From NCBI GenBank assembly GCA_026414975.1, contig JAOAHZ010000014.1, positions 1 to 42,598 on the forward strand: a DNA stretch of 42,598 nt, in the 5' to 3' direction. Numbering within the stretch: the stretch's first letter is position 1; the number at the start of each line of letters is the position of its first letter. The position numbers were made by a program, and so were the translations under genes. Positions 24,333 through 33,298 of the stretch are shown piece by piece. The stretch comes from Bacteroidia bacterium (GTDB lineage Bacteria; Bacteroidota; Bacteroidia; SpSt-205). Below the pieces are notes generated by a model, which was not told where the DNA came from, searched no databases, and saw only the letters and a program-made list of their open reading frames with translations.

Positions 24333-25385
24333 TTAGTGCTTTAGAAAAGAATGACCTACTTTTGGAAAGAGTTGGATGGGGGTCGGGCCCTGTTTTAGGC
24401 TCAATAGATGGATAAGACCGATTCCGACCCCGACTAATGCGAGCGTTCCTAATAGAAGCCATGATTTGACAGGCAAATAAAGGGTTATCACCATAGTCCC
24501 AACCGATAGCAGGAGCTGGGTTAGGGCTAATCCGATGGCGATAGAGCGGGCTGGTAAGCCCAACTGTCCTAAGCGATGCGTGAGGTGATCTGTTCCCCCA
24601 GTAAATGGGCTGCGTTTAGCTCGGATACGCATGACAATCACCCAGAATGCATCCCCCGCAAGCAGAGCAAAGAGCGATACAATCAAGAGGAGCTTTGTCC
24701 AGGTATCCCATGAGGAGAGGAAAGGAGCATTCCATGCTTCTGCGCCCCAATAGGCCAGAATAAAACCCAAGAATTGGCTGCCATTATCTCCCATATATAG
24801 GTAAGAAGGGTGGAAGTTTCTCATGAGGAAAGCTCCTATTGCTCCTATCAGTCCTGAGTAAAGAAGGTAGTGAGGTGTGTGAGGCAGCAGCCAGAAGGTA
24901 TTGAGCAGGAGCACGAGGCTTAGGCTGCCGGCAATACCGTCCATGTTGTCCATCATATTGAATGCGTTCATGACGGCTGCATACCAAAAAATCGTAAAAA
25001 TCACAGAGATAACCGTAACTGGTGAAACGGATAGAAGGGGACTTCCAAGAATGATAGCTATACTACCTGCTGAAAGCTGGCCCAGTAGTTTAGCGTAGGG
25101 GACAGATACATAGGCATCATCAGCTAATCCAGTGAGAAAGGCCACAACCCCTCCGGCCAGCAGGGCTCGGCTCACCTGTACCTCCATTGGCTTCCAAGCG
25201 GCGATGCCTAAGCAGACGATAAAAAATGCTATTCCGCCAATAATGGGCTTCTTTCGGCTGTCCCACCGGCGCTGATTAGGAATCCCTTGGCTGAGAGCTC
25301 CTAAGCGCCGAGCAAATCGGAGAAAAATTTCATTCCACACCCATGCAGAAAGGAAACCGACAAAAGCAGTAGCTATAGCTGCCAT
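24333..25385 (-). CDS. Undecaprenyl-phosphate sugar-1-phosphate transferase (WecA/MraY superfamily)
   Basis: 350 residues with about ten hydrophobic helices. It transfers a sugar-1-phosphate (often GlcNAc-1-P) from a UDP-sugar to undecaprenyl phosphate, starting surface glycan synthesis. Superfamily motifs are present: RKKPIIGGIAFF (first cytoplasmic loop), LTGLADDAYVSVPYAKLLGQ (DDxx), MNAFNMMDNMDGIAGS (NxxxxxDxxDGL-type Mg site), HPSYLYMGDNGSQFLGF, and TGGTDHLTHRL (the HxH-like loop). These details fit the WecA/TagO branch better than MraY. The box TATCTTTG is 24 nt upstream, giving one of the few visible leaders in the window. Confidence 0.88.
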   Translation of the reverse strand: MAAIATAFVGFLSAWVWNEIFLRFARRLGALSQGIPNQRRWDSRKKPIIGGIAFFIVCLGIAAWKPMEVQVSRALLAGGVVAFLTGLADDAYVSVPYAKLLGQLSAGSIAIILGSPLLSVSPVTVISVIFTIFWYAAVMNAFNMMDNMDGIAGSLSLVLLLNTFWLLPHTPHYLLYSGLIGAIGAFLMRNFHPSYLYMGDNGSQFLGFILAYWGAEAWNAPFLSSWDTWTKLLLIVSLFALLAGDAFWVIVMRIRAKRSPFTGGTDHLTHRLGQLGLPARSIAIGLALTQLLLSVGTMVITLYLPVKSWLLLGTLALVGVGIGLIHLLSLKQGPTPIQLFPKVGHSFLKH

Positions 25386-25408
25386 ATCTACATATGCGCC
25401 GCGCTAAA

Positions 25409-25416
25409 CAAAGATA
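25409..25416 (-). promoter_or_regulatory. -7 box TATCTTTG for the WecA-like gene
   Basis: Exact match on the minus strand, 23 nt before ATG 25385, so a leader of ~20 nt. It faces away from the gcvT box with exactly 9 nt between, as in the UXS/rpmH pair. Confidence 0.6.
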
Positions 25417-25425
25417 CAGGCTTCG

Positions 25426-25433
25426 TACCTTTG
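25426..25433 (+). promoter_or_regulatory. -7 box TACCTTTG for gcvT
   Basis: Exact match 3 nt before GTG 25437. The earlier in-frame TTG (25431) is the end of the box itself, so it should not be taken as the start. Confidence 0.7.
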
Positions 25434-25436
25434 CTC

Positions 25437-26552
25437 GTGCTCAAGTCTACTCCTCTACGAGAGAAGCATGTCCAGCTTGGAGCTACGATGACGCCTTTTG
25501 GAGGTTGGGATATGCCTCTGCGCTATAAAAGCGAACTAAGCGAGCACCAAGCCACGCGAGCTCAAGCTGGACTGTTTGACCTCTCTCATATGGGAGAATT
25601 TTTAGTGCGGGGGCCAGCTTCAGCCTCTTGGCTCAACTCCATCCTCACCCAGGACATCTACAAACTCCCGCCGGGCAAAGCTCAGTATAACTTTTTGCTC
25701 CGACCTGACGGCGGCATTATAGATGATCTCATTGTGTATCGGATTGAGTCTGATCTTTTTATGCTCGTCGTCAATGCAGCTACGACAGAAAAAGACTGGG
25801 GTTGGCTTCAGGAAAACTTGCCCAGGGAGGGTGTTTCTATACAAAATATTTCTGACGAGACGGTGCTCCTGGCATTGTCTGGTCCAGCGAGTGAAGCGAT
25901 TTTGTGCTCTCTCACCTCGCTTCCCATCGGTGAGATGCCTTACTACACTTGTACGAAAGGTGAAGTGGCCGGTATCTCTAATGTCCTCATCGCTACGACA
26001 GGCTATACGGGCGAATGGACTTATGAGCTTTTTGTGCGACGAGACCAAGGAGCGCTTTTGTGGGATGTACTGCTATCGAATGAGATGGTTTCTCCGGCAG
26101 GCTTAGCAGCTCGGAACACCCTCCGTTTAGAAATGGGCTATCTCTTGTATGGAACCGATATAGACGAGCAAGTTACCCCCTTAGAGGCTGGGGCAAGCTG
26201 GGCTGTCAAGCTGGATAAGGGGGAGTTTATTGGGCGAGCAGCTCTTCTACGACAAAAAGAAAGGGGGATAAACCGCCGGCTCTATGGCCTTCTAAGCGAC
26301 TCATCTCGCGTGATACCCCGTAATAATACCCCTTTATTCAACGAGTCGGGACAAGAAATAGGACGGATTACATCGGGTTCTATTGGCCCTTCCGTAGGCA
26401 AGGGGATTGCCTTGGGGTATTTGCCTTCTGATTATAAAGTTGGCATGACAGTGTATATGGCTCTGCGCGGTCAGATGGTGCCGCTGACGATTGAAAAACC
26501 ACCCTTTGTGCGGGATACATCTCTCACTCGCCGACAAAAAGCTCGCGTATGA
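25437..26552 (+). CDS. gcvT: Glycine cleavage system aminomethyltransferase (T-protein)
   Basis: 371 residues, full length. With tetrahydrofolate it releases ammonia from the aminomethyl arm carried by the H-protein and forms methylene-THF. Family blocks are TPLREKHVQLGATMTPFGGWDMPL, LFDLSHMGEFLVRG, KAQYNFLLRPDGGIIDDLIVYR (with the conserved catalytic-region Asp), GYTGEWTYELFV, ARNTLRLEMGYLLYGTDI and RRLYGL...GRITSGS. GTG 25437 is preceded by TACCTTTG. The gene overlaps comB by 4 nt; genes for the P-, H- and L-proteins are not in the window. Confidence 0.95.
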   Translation: MLKSTPLREKHVQLGATMTPFGGWDMPLRYKSELSEHQATRAQAGLFDLSHMGEFLVRGPASASWLNSILTQDIYKLPPGKAQYNFLLRPDGGIIDDLIVYRIESDLFMLVVNAATTEKDWGWLQENLPREGVSIQNISDETVLLALSGPASEAILCSLTSLPIGEMPYYTCTKGEVAGISNVLIATTGYTGEWTYELFVRRDQGALLWDVLLSNEMVSPAGLAARNTLRLEMGYLLYGTDIDEQVTPLEAGASWAVKLDKGEFIGRAALLRQKERGINRRLYGLLSDSSRVIPRNNTPLFNESGQEIGRITSGSIGPSVGKGIALGYLPSDYKVGMTVYMALRGQMVPLTIEKPPFVRDTSLTRRQKARV

Positions 26553-27277
26553 GGCTACGACCCCTAGTTCGGGTATGTCTGTCTACGGCACTGATTCCTC
26601 AGTTTCGGGTGGAAGACTACATCACGGTGGTGATAGATATTTTGCGGGCGACGACGAGCTTTGCCGTAGCTTTGGATAGAGGGGCCAGTGAGATTCGTCC
26701 TGTCCGATCCCTTCGAGAGTGCCGTCTCCTGAAGCGGCAAGGCTATTACACGGCTGCTGAACGAGGAGGAGCAAGGGTGCCTGGATTCGATTTTGGAAAC
26801 TCTCCCTATGACTTTTTAGAAGCCGATCTTCAAGGCAAAAAACTAGCTTTTACCACAACTAATGGCACTCGGGCTCTTTGGGCCGTTCGCCACGCTAAAA
26901 AGGTGGTAACCGGGGCTTTTGTGAATATGTCCGCTCTCCTGCAGTGGCTGCGCCAGCAGGAAGAACCAGTCCTTCTTGTATGCTCAGGCTGGAAAGATCA
27001 GGTAAATTTAGAAGACACACTCTTTGCAGGGGCGGTAGCTACGGAGCTGGAAGGTGATTTTCGGGTAAATGACGATGCGACCCTAATCGCAATGAGCCTC
27101 TACCAGATGGCAGACCATCGCAAGAAATACTATTTGGAGCATTCGGCTCACTTTGAGCGATTGGTGGAGTTGGGTATGCAGAACGATGTCAAGTATTCTC
27201 TTCGGCGCGATCTTCATTCGGTCCTGCCGCTTTATAGGGAGGGGCGTTTGGTGAATGCCCTCTCTATTCCAGTTTGA
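26549..27277 (+). CDS. comB: 2-phosphosulfolactate phosphatase (ComB) family protein
   Basis: 242 residues. In methanogens ComB dephosphorylates 2-phosphosulfolactate on the way to coenzyme M. Family features are YITVVIDILRATTSFAVALD (metal-binding Asp), ERGGARVPGFDFGNSP, KLAFTTTNGTRAL, LVCSGWKDQVNLEDTLFAGA and NDDATLIAM. Bacterial homologues are widespread and their role is not settled; sulfolactate-linked metabolism is one idea. It sits between gcvT and the RlmI-like methyltransferase with 4-nt and 1-nt-type overlaps, so it is co-translated with housekeeping genes rather than with any other coenzyme M gene. Confidence 0.88.
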   Translation: MRLRPLVRVCLSTALIPQFRVEDYITVVIDILRATTSFAVALDRGASEIRPVRSLRECRLLKRQGYYTAAERGGARVPGFDFGNSPYDFLEADLQGKKLAFTTTNGTRALWAVRHAKKVVTGAFVNMSALLQWLRQQEEPVLLVCSGWKDQVNLEDTLFAGAVATELEGDFRVNDDATLIAMSLYQMADHRKKYYLEHSAHFERLVELGMQNDVKYSLRRDLHSVLPLYREGRLVNALSIPV

Positions 27278-28443
27278 TGGGTAAGATACAACGCGTGCGA
27301 CTGCGCCCTGGCAAAGCTGAGAAGATTCGCCAGCAGCGTCATCCATGGCTGTTTTCAGGGGCTTTTGTTCCCGAAGCCATAGCGGAATCAGGGGACCTAG
27401 TATGCGTGTGCGATGAACATGGGCAGCCCATTGCTTATGGCCACTGGGACGCTGAGGCACCTATCCGTTGTCGGGTCTTCGCTTGGAATAACGCTAAGCT
27501 CCAGATCAATGAAAATTTTTGGCAAGCCCGCTTAAGCCGAGCTTTAGCTCTTCGACGGTCTCTTCCTGACCTTCATATCACTAACAGCTATCGCCTTGTC
27601 AATAGCGAGGGCGACCACCTTCCCGGGGTTATCATAGATATCTACGACCAGGTAGCTGTTTTACAGCTTCGCACACCTGGGGCGGAACGCTTGAGGCCAA
27701 CCCTTGTTCGCTTTCTTGCGGACCAGATGCCTGTCAAGGGTATCTATCAGCGTCGCGAATCCCCGGAAGCCTCCCAATGGATATGGGGCGAGCGCTTATC
27801 CGAAGTTCTCCTAACGGAGTACGGCTTAACCTTCAAGGTCTCCATAGAAAAAGGGCAAAAGACGGGGTTCTTTTTGGACCAGCGTCATAATCGTCAGCTT
27901 CTGCGCTTCTATAGCCGAGGGCGACGGGTGGCCAATCTGTTTGCCTATACGGGCGGCTTTACGATATACGCTGCGGCTGGAGGAGCTAAGGAGATATTAT
28001 CCGTGGAGATTATGCCTGAGCCAGCGGCTCTCATTTCGGAAAACCTTCGGCTGAATGGTCTTTCTGAGGTATCTCATACATTGTGGGTGGAGGATGCATT
28101 TGATGCGCTTCAGCGCATGGAGAGAGGCTATTGGGACATTATTGTTCTGGACCCTCCCGCCTTTACACATCATCAGGAGGCGGTACCTCAGGCGTTGCGA
28201 GGGTATAGAGAAATTAACCGGCGAGCCTTACGCCTTTTGCCTCCTGGTGGGCTTCTTTTTACTTTCTCCTGTTCAGGTCATATTACGCCCCAACTATTTC
28301 GAGACATGCTTTTCGGGGTGGCAGCTGAGGCTGACCGCCCTGTTCAAATACTTCATTTTCTCCATGCTCCCCCTGATCACCCGATAGACCTTTTTCATCC
28401 TCAAGGGGAATACCTCAAAGGCTTCGTGCTGCGCGTGGAGTGA
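27277..28443 (+). CDS. Class I SAM-dependent rRNA methyltransferase (RlmI family)
   Basis: 388 residues. The N-terminal PUA-like RNA-binding domain (KIQRVRLRPGKAEKIRQQRHPWLFSGAF) is followed by a central EEHEE-like part (NSEGDHLPGVIIDIY) and a Rossmann methyltransferase: GQKTGFFLDQRHNRQLL, VANLFAYTGGFTIYAAAGGA (SAM motif I), and IIVLDPPAFTHH (DPPxF motif IV). It fits the 23S rRNA m5C1962 methyltransferase RlmI group, which lies in the cytoplasm. ATG 27277 overlaps the comB stop (TGATG); the upstream TTG is less likely. Last gene of the gcvT operon. Confidence 0.9.
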   Translation: MGKIQRVRLRPGKAEKIRQQRHPWLFSGAFVPEAIAESGDLVCVCDEHGQPIAYGHWDAEAPIRCRVFAWNNAKLQINENFWQARLSRALALRRSLPDLHITNSYRLVNSEGDHLPGVIIDIYDQVAVLQLRTPGAERLRPTLVRFLADQMPVKGIYQRRESPEASQWIWGERLSEVLLTEYGLTFKVSIEKGQKTGFFLDQRHNRQLLRFYSRGRRVANLFAYTGGFTIYAAAGGAKEILSVEIMPEPAALISENLRLNGLSEVSHTLWVEDAFDALQRMERGYWDIIVLDPPAFTHHQEAVPQALRGYREINRRALRLLPPGGLLFTFSCSGHITPQLFRDMLFGVAAEADRPVQILHFLHAPPDHPIDLFHPQGEYLKGFVLRVE

Positions 28444-28463
28444 GGGCTACAGGGTGATTTCCG

Positions 28464-28471
28464 TATATTTG
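28464..28471 (+). promoter_or_regulatory. -7 box TATATTTG for rpsU-tsaD
   Basis: Exact match 6 nt before ATG 28478, whose position is independently supported by the conserved S21 N-terminus. Confidence 0.75.
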
Positions 28472-28477
28472 CGCCCT

Positions 28478-28672
28478 ATGATAATCATAGAGCCGCAGGA
28501 AGGAGAAAACTTAGAGAAAATGCTGCGTCGGTATAAGCGGAAGTTTGATCGGCTGGGTATCGCTCGCGAAGTGCGCAATCGCATGTACTACATCCCTAAA
28601 TCTGTACAGCGCCGAGAGCGGATTAAGCGGGCGGCCTACCGCCAAAAGCTCCAGCAGCTCCAGCAGGGATAG
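28478..28672 (+). CDS. rpsU: 30S ribosomal protein S21
   Basis: 64 residues with the S21 core EPQEGENLEKMLRRYKRKFD, then EVRNRMYYIPKSVQRRERIKRAAYRQ. It is a small basic protein of the 30S platform near the 16S rRNA 3' end. S21 and weak use of Shine-Dalgarno sequences are linked in Bacteroidota. The start follows TATATTTG by 6 nt, so little leader is expected. tsaD begins with the very next base after its stop, showing coupling. Confidence 0.95.
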   Translation: MIIIEPQEGENLEKMLRRYKRKFDRLGIAREVRNRMYYIPKSVQRRERIKRAAYRQKLQQLQQG

Positions 28673-29635
28673 GTGATTTTGGCGATTGAAACCTCCTGCG
28701 ATGACACCGCCGCTTGCTTGTACGATGGCGAGCGAGTGGTCGCTCATATGGTTTATCGGCAGCCCGTACATGCTTCAGTTGGAGGGGTCATCCCTGAGTG
28801 GGCTTCCCGCGAGCACGAAGTAAAGCTACCTGCAGCGGTCCAAGCGGTCCTCCGACAAGCCGACCTAAGTTGGGAAAACCTACAGGGAGTAGCTGCTGCC
28901 CAAGGACCTGGGCTAATAGGCTCTCTTCTCATTGGTTCTACTTTCGCTCGGGCCCTATCAGCGGCATGGAACATTCCTTTTATCGGCGTCCACCATTTAG
29001 AAGCCCATGTCGCCTCGTTAGAGCTGAATGAGCAACCTCTTCATTATCCCATCATAGTACTCGTTGCCACGGGCGGACATACCCATCTCTATCGGGTCTT
29101 ACATCCCCTGCATATGGAGCTACTTGGACGCACGACGGATGATGCGGTCGGAGAAGCTTTTGATAAAGTGGCGGCTTCGCTGGGACTCCCTTATCCAGGC
29201 GGACCTGAGATAGAACGGCTTGCTCTTGAGGGAGACCCGTTGAAGCTCTCCTTTCCGTTTCCCCAGACTCAGAAGCCTTGGGATTTCAGCTTTAGTGGCC
29301 TAAAGACCGCTTTTCTTTATGCTCGCCAGCGTTACCCTACTATCAGCATAGAAGACTTGTGCGCAAGCTGGCAGCATAGCGTATCCAACTACCTCATTCA
29401 CAAGCTCCTTCGTGCTGCCGAAGCCTTTCAAATCAAGCGTATAGGGTTGGTCGGGGGGGTCGCCGCCAATCAATACCTTCGTCAAGCCTTGCAAAGTCAG
29501 GCTGAAGGCTATGAGCTTTATCTTTCTCCTCCCGAGTACTGCATGGATAATGCAGCTATGATAGCGGTTGCCGCCTGGCATCGCTACATTAATGGTCTTT
29601 ACTCTCCTCTGACGGAGACGCCTTTCTCTCGTTAG
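28673..29635 (+). CDS. tsaD: tRNA N6-threonylcarbamoyladenosine transferase TsaD
   Basis: 320 residues. It transfers the threonylcarbamoyl group onto A37 of ANN-decoding tRNAs with TsaB and TsaE. ASKHA-fold motifs are visible: ILAIETSCDDTAACLYDG, GPGLIGSLLIGSTFARAL, HHLEAHVASL (metal-binding HxxxH), VLVATGGHTHLY, DDAVGEAFDKVAASLGLPYP, FSFSGLKTAF, GLVGGVAANQYLR and CMDNAAMIA. The GTG start immediately follows the rpsU TAG. Length is near the usual ~335. Confidence 0.96.
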   Translation: MILAIETSCDDTAACLYDGERVVAHMVYRQPVHASVGGVIPEWASREHEVKLPAAVQAVLRQADLSWENLQGVAAAQGPGLIGSLLIGSTFARALSAAWNIPFIGVHHLEAHVASLELNEQPLHYPIIVLVATGGHTHLYRVLHPLHMELLGRTTDDAVGEAFDKVAASLGLPYPGGPEIERLALEGDPLKLSFPFPQTQKPWDFSFSGLKTAFLYARQRYPTISIEDLCASWQHSVSNYLIHKLLRAAEAFQIKRIGLVGGVAANQYLRQALQSQAEGYELYLSPPEYCMDNAAMIAVAAWHRYINGLYSPLTETPFSR

Positions 29636-29810
29636 TCAGACTCAGGGCACGGTATCGTGTGGAGAGCCCATACGAACTTAGCTTAGATGGCAGAGGGTGT
29701 CGGAATCCTCTCTACCATAAGCCTAAACTTCGCTTCAGAAGCGAGCCAGGGGTATCCATGAACCCCCAGACCTGCTGGGCTTTATCCTCTCCTCTTATTT
29801 TTCAGGGAGA
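29636..29810. other. Convergent intergenic gap
   Basis: A 175-nt gap between tsaD and the leftward EamA gene. I see only a weak 5-bp hairpin (AGAGG/CCTCT near 29690-29715), with no convincing terminator or gene. Confidence 0.5.
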
Positions 29811-30722
29811 TTACCGACGGAAAATAAGCATACCACCTGTTGTGAGAATGGCCGCTATCGTAAGCTGCCACGTAAGGGGCTCTTGACCCAAAGCGGCTGC
29901 CAACACAGCTGTACCTATGGGCTGGAAGCTGATGTATAGGGCTGTTTGAGTTGGACTCAGATAGCGGAGCCCTGCATTTAGGAGGAGGTAAGCGGCTACA
30001 GACATGCCAAGAATCAGATAACCCAAACTCAGCCAAGCTATCGTGGATGCTACTTCCCCTTGGCGGAGAAGCCCTACCACTAAGGTAGGCGTGTGTAAGA
30101 TGGCACCGAGTATCATGACCGCAGTCGTTACGCCCAAGGCTCCAATGCGAGCGATCATAGGAGGAGAGTAGTTGAGATACCACGCCCAGAATCCTACCGC
30201 TGCCAAGATGAGAAGCCAGCCCCATCCATGCTCGCTGTGGAGGAGGTTGTGCCACAGGGCCAAAACGACCCCTGCATAGGCGGTCAAAAGTCCGATTATC
30301 TTGGGCCAGCGAATCTCCTCCCGACGAAAAACCCATACTCCTAACCAGAAGACGACAGACGGCGTCAGAGCGTAAATAAGAGCCGTAGTAGCTGCGGTCG
30401 TGTAGCGCAAACCCCAGTTGAAGAGCAGTTGATTCAGAAGAACCCCTAAAGCCGCCAATATCCACAAGCGGCGCCTCCACGCAGCGGGCATATCGGACCA
30501 ACCAAACTGAATCCAGTTCTTCTGATAAAAGAAGGGTAACATGGCTAAGTATATCAGCGCGCTACCCCAAGCGCGTACGCCTGTCAGGAAAAGCGGATCA
30601 AAGGATTGAGCTGCATGGCGTCCTATCACATATCCCCCGCAGATGATAGCGGTCTGACCTACCAGAGCCAGGTGTCCTATCCATGTGCGGGTAGGACTTC
30701 TACTCAAGAGAGTCGGTTGCAT
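29811..30722 (-). CDS. EamA-family (DMT superfamily) transporter
   Basis: 303 residues with ten predicted hydrophobic helices in two EamA repeats. Repeat 1 covers roughly residues 15-140 (ALVGQTAIICGGYVIGRHAA ... TTAATTALIYALTPSVVFWLGV). Repeat 2 covers 165-300 (GWGWLLILAAVGFWAWYLNY ... LSPTQTALYISFQPIGTAVLAA). Members export small metabolites such as amino acids or import them; the substrate is not predictable. It overlaps the upstream nuclease gene by 19 nt on the same strand, so it is the last gene of that operon. Confidence 0.88.
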   Translation of the reverse strand: MQPTLLSRSPTRTWIGHLALVGQTAIICGGYVIGRHAAQSFDPLFLTGVRAWGSALIYLAMLPFFYQKNWIQFGWSDMPAAWRRRLWILAALGVLLNQLLFNWGLRYTTAATTALIYALTPSVVFWLGVWVFRREEIRWPKIIGLLTAYAGVVLALWHNLLHSEHGWGWLLILAAVGFWAWYLNYSPPMIARIGALGVTTAVMILGAILHTPTLVVGLLRQGEVASTIAWLSLGYLILGMSVAAYLLLNAGLRYLSPTQTALYISFQPIGTAVLAAALGQEPLTWQLTIAAILTTGGMLIFRR

Positions 30723-33298
30723 AGCAAAGCAAAGTCACAAGACCTACATACGGAAAGCAGATTAGTCATAGGAAAATGTTCCGATCCACTGCTATGGAGG
30801 AAATAATCTCTGAGCTTTTGCACGCAGGTAGCAAGCAGCTCTCTTTGGGACTCTATGTCGTCTGGATTGTAGGCTTCGTGAGGGGGCTTGCCGTTGAGGT
30901 CAGCTTGCTTACTGGGGCGCCACCAAAGTGAGACTAATGCTGCGTGATCAAGGGTTTGATTGGTCTGCTTGAGGAGCCAGACATACAGAAAAAGCTGAAA
31001 CAGCTCCTCTCGATACCCCTCAGGGGGGGTATACGACTGGAAAGGGCCGAGCCGCTGGAGCCCCTCTTCTATGCACGAAAGGAACTTTTGGAACTTTGTT
31101 GGGTCTTTGCGCACCGAAGGCTTGAAGTCTATGAGCAAAGAGAGGGTTCGTCCTTGTGGATTATCAGGGGAGGGAGGTAAAGTGGCTTCTACCAGAAGGT
31201 CCAGCCGTCCTATCAACATGAAGTCTGGGCTTTGTATATCTTCTTCTACTTTTTTGAGATTGAGACGCAGGTTGGGGTATAGCCGGAGATGCTTCCAGTA
31301 GAGTGGCCTTGGAGAGGGTAAATTTTTGGAATCTGACCCGTTCAGCCCCAATAAGTCAATCAAAGTATGAAGGAGAGGCTGGCCTACTTCAGCCATGAAA
31401 GGACGCAGCAAGTGATGACGCTTGTGCCATAATCCTTCTTTTTTGTACAAGGCGGCTATTCTGTAGTACAGCCGTCGGCGGCTCAATGCATATCCTAACT
31501 GCCTCAAGCGCAGAGACCTTCTATGAATGCGAGGAGTATTAGGTAAAGGCCGCTTTTTTATGCCTCTTAGAGCTTCGCTAATCAGACGATGAAGGAGCTG
31601 GCCTAACTGAGCGGCTTGATTAGGAGGGCGCTTTCTCAGCACCTTTTCCCAATAAGCCCGACGCGGGCACACTAAAATCTGACTCAACCATGCCGGCGAA
31701 AGCTCTTGGGAAAGGTCTAAGGGTTTTTGGGGAGAAAGCGGTTTAGACGGCGTAGAAGAAGTTGTATCCGAGAAGACGCAGCGGGGTTCTTCAAAATGAG
31801 CCTGCATCTCAAATAACCTACCGTATCTCAGAAACTCTTCTATGGGAGAGGCAAACTCTGGATGACTGCGGCGGTAGAGATACACCTGACGGCTGCCCCA
31901 CAATAGGATTACCATGAGGCGCCATGCTATGCGCTCATGTTCAGCGGGTGAAGAAAACTGACGCCGCAGGGAAGGTATCCAGAAACTTGGCCGATTCCAT
32001 TTTCCTAAGGGGTCTGAGGGAGGTTCTACCATAAAAAGGGCATCATACCGTCCTCCTGCGAGCTGAGATAACCTTCCGATGTAAAGGCGCTCCTGACCCG
32101 AAAAGGAGACCTCGTGAGGAGCCTCACTTTGAAGGAGCTTTAGAAGAAAGCGCCATGCGTCTTCGGATGTAGGGGATGAGTGGCGCTGAACAGTCTCGTA
32201 TAGGAGCTTAGCCCAAGTCTCGGATGGGCTCTCAGAGGCCTCTTCTTGAGCCTCTATGGCCGGCCACTCGGACACTTCGCCTCTCAGACCTCGTATGAGG
32301 TGAGTCTGTAAAACCTGACCTATGCGAGTATGTTCCAGCAGAGAAGGCGGGGCGGGAGATACTTTTTCGCCGAGGTGGTACCGATGCTTCAAAAGGAAAC
32401 GCAGCAAGGCTGCCGTTTCACCCTCGCACCAAACAGCGATGCGAGCTTCCGGGTCGCTACTCAGTAGCTCGTAAAGTCGCTCTGCAGCTCCTTCCACAAC
32501 CTCTAACAAAGTGGGATAAAAATGAAAATGAACCACTCTGACACAGTTCTCAAAGCTAAAGGCCCGACTTGGTGAGTCCTCGGCATCCCATAGCTCGGGG
32601 AGAAATTTATGGAGAGGACTAAGGTCCCAGCCCCATACCTCAGCTCCCCTGGTAGAAGCGATACGCAAAAGCTCCCGTATCGCTGTATAGGTGCTGTAGA
32701 GGTGCAGAAAGATGACCCCTTCCCATTGAAAACTCCGCTCTTTCAGGCGATGGAGAGCTTCTTCGGAGAAAATCAGACCCCTGCTTTGGAGCGTATCGCG
32801 GTAAGTTTGGATAAAAGCCGAAAAATCTCTCCAAAATTTCGCAGTATGGGATGGATTCTTGTGAGGAAAAGGCAAAATCCTCAACCAGCTGGGGGCTTCC
32901 TCGGACTGAAAGAGCCGGAAAGTGGCTTGAATGAGGCGATGGTCAGACAGGGCTTTCCAGTAGGTTTGAGCCTGTTGGATCGAAGAGGTTCCGCGCAGGA
33001 CCTCTTCCCAGTCGCGTCCGAGTCGCTGAGCTGCTTCCCATAGTTCAGGTAGGCTGCCCTTTGTCTCAAGGCTCAGAGCTTTCAAGCTACTTTCATACAC
33101 CCTTAGAAGGTCTATGGGGTTGGGCTTACGGTGTCCGAGCTGACTAACAGCCCAGGTGTAGATGTCTGTAAAGTTCTCGTATCCTGTCTCAGCCCGTAGG
33201 ACTTGAGCTATGTAGGGGTCAGCTACGACAAATACTCGACCACTTCGTTTACCGGCAGAGATAGATTCATGCAGCTCCGCCGGTAGAAGCCCCTTCAT
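30704..33298 (-). CDS. PD-(D/E)XK nuclease-family protein, AddB-like
   Basis: 864 residues. The C-terminal third is a RecB-type nuclease: LSPAWLSQILVCPRRAYWEKVL, QLGQLLHRLISEA, IGRLDLLVEA (GRxD), LLIDFKPS (the DxK-type catalytic motif), ELFQLFLYVWLLKQ (QxxxY-like), and a final CRSCDFALLC. The four cysteines (one in CPRR, three at the end) match the iron-sulfur staple of AddB and Cas4-like nucleases. The N-terminal two thirds resemble an inactivated helicase scaffold without Walker A, as in AddB. It probably works with an AddA-like helicase encoded elsewhere in double-strand break repair. It overlaps the coiled-coil gene upstream by 4 nt. Confidence 0.83.
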   Translation of the reverse strand: MKGLLPAELHESISAGKRSGRVFVVADPYIAQVLRAETGYENFTDIYTWAVSQLGHRKPNPIDLLRVYESSLKALSLETKGSLPELWEAAQRLGRDWEEVLRGTSSIQQAQTYWKALSDHRLIQATFRLFQSEEAPSWLRILPFPHKNPSHTAKFWRDFSAFIQTYRDTLQSRGLIFSEEALHRLKERSFQWEGVIFLHLYSTYTAIRELLRIASTRGAEVWGWDLSPLHKFLPELWDAEDSPSRAFSFENCVRVVHFHFYPTLLEVVEGAAERLYELLSSDPEARIAVWCEGETAALLRFLLKHRYHLGEKVSPAPPSLLEHTRIGQVLQTHLIRGLRGEVSEWPAIEAQEEASESPSETWAKLLYETVQRHSSPTSEDAWRFLLKLLQSEAPHEVSFSGQERLYIGRLSQLAGGRYDALFMVEPPSDPLGKWNRPSFWIPSLRRQFSSPAEHERIAWRLMVILLWGSRQVYLYRRSHPEFASPIEEFLRYGRLFEMQAHFEEPRCVFSDTTSSTPSKPLSPQKPLDLSQELSPAWLSQILVCPRRAYWEKVLRKRPPNQAAQLGQLLHRLISEALRGIKKRPLPNTPRIHRRSLRLRQLGYALSRRRLYYRIAALYKKEGLWHKRHHLLRPFMAEVGQPLLHTLIDLLGLNGSDSKNLPSPRPLYWKHLRLYPNLRLNLKKVEEDIQSPDFMLIGRLDLLVEATLPPSPDNPQGRTLSLLIDFKPSVRKDPTKFQKFLSCIEEGLQRLGPFQSYTPPEGYREELFQLFLYVWLLKQTNQTLDHAALVSLWWRPSKQADLNGKPPHEAYNPDDIESQRELLATCVQKLRDYFLHSSGSEHFPMTNLLSVCRSCDFALLCNRLS

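Noticed and set aside
24244-24462. N-terminal extension of the 23539-24243 outer-membrane protein
   Set aside because: The extension is Ser/Lys-rich and would bury the clear signal peptide that begins at ATG 24243.
29650-29750. Possible tRNA-like or small RNA segment after tsaD
   Set aside because: No acceptor or T-arm pairing and only a 5-bp hairpin.
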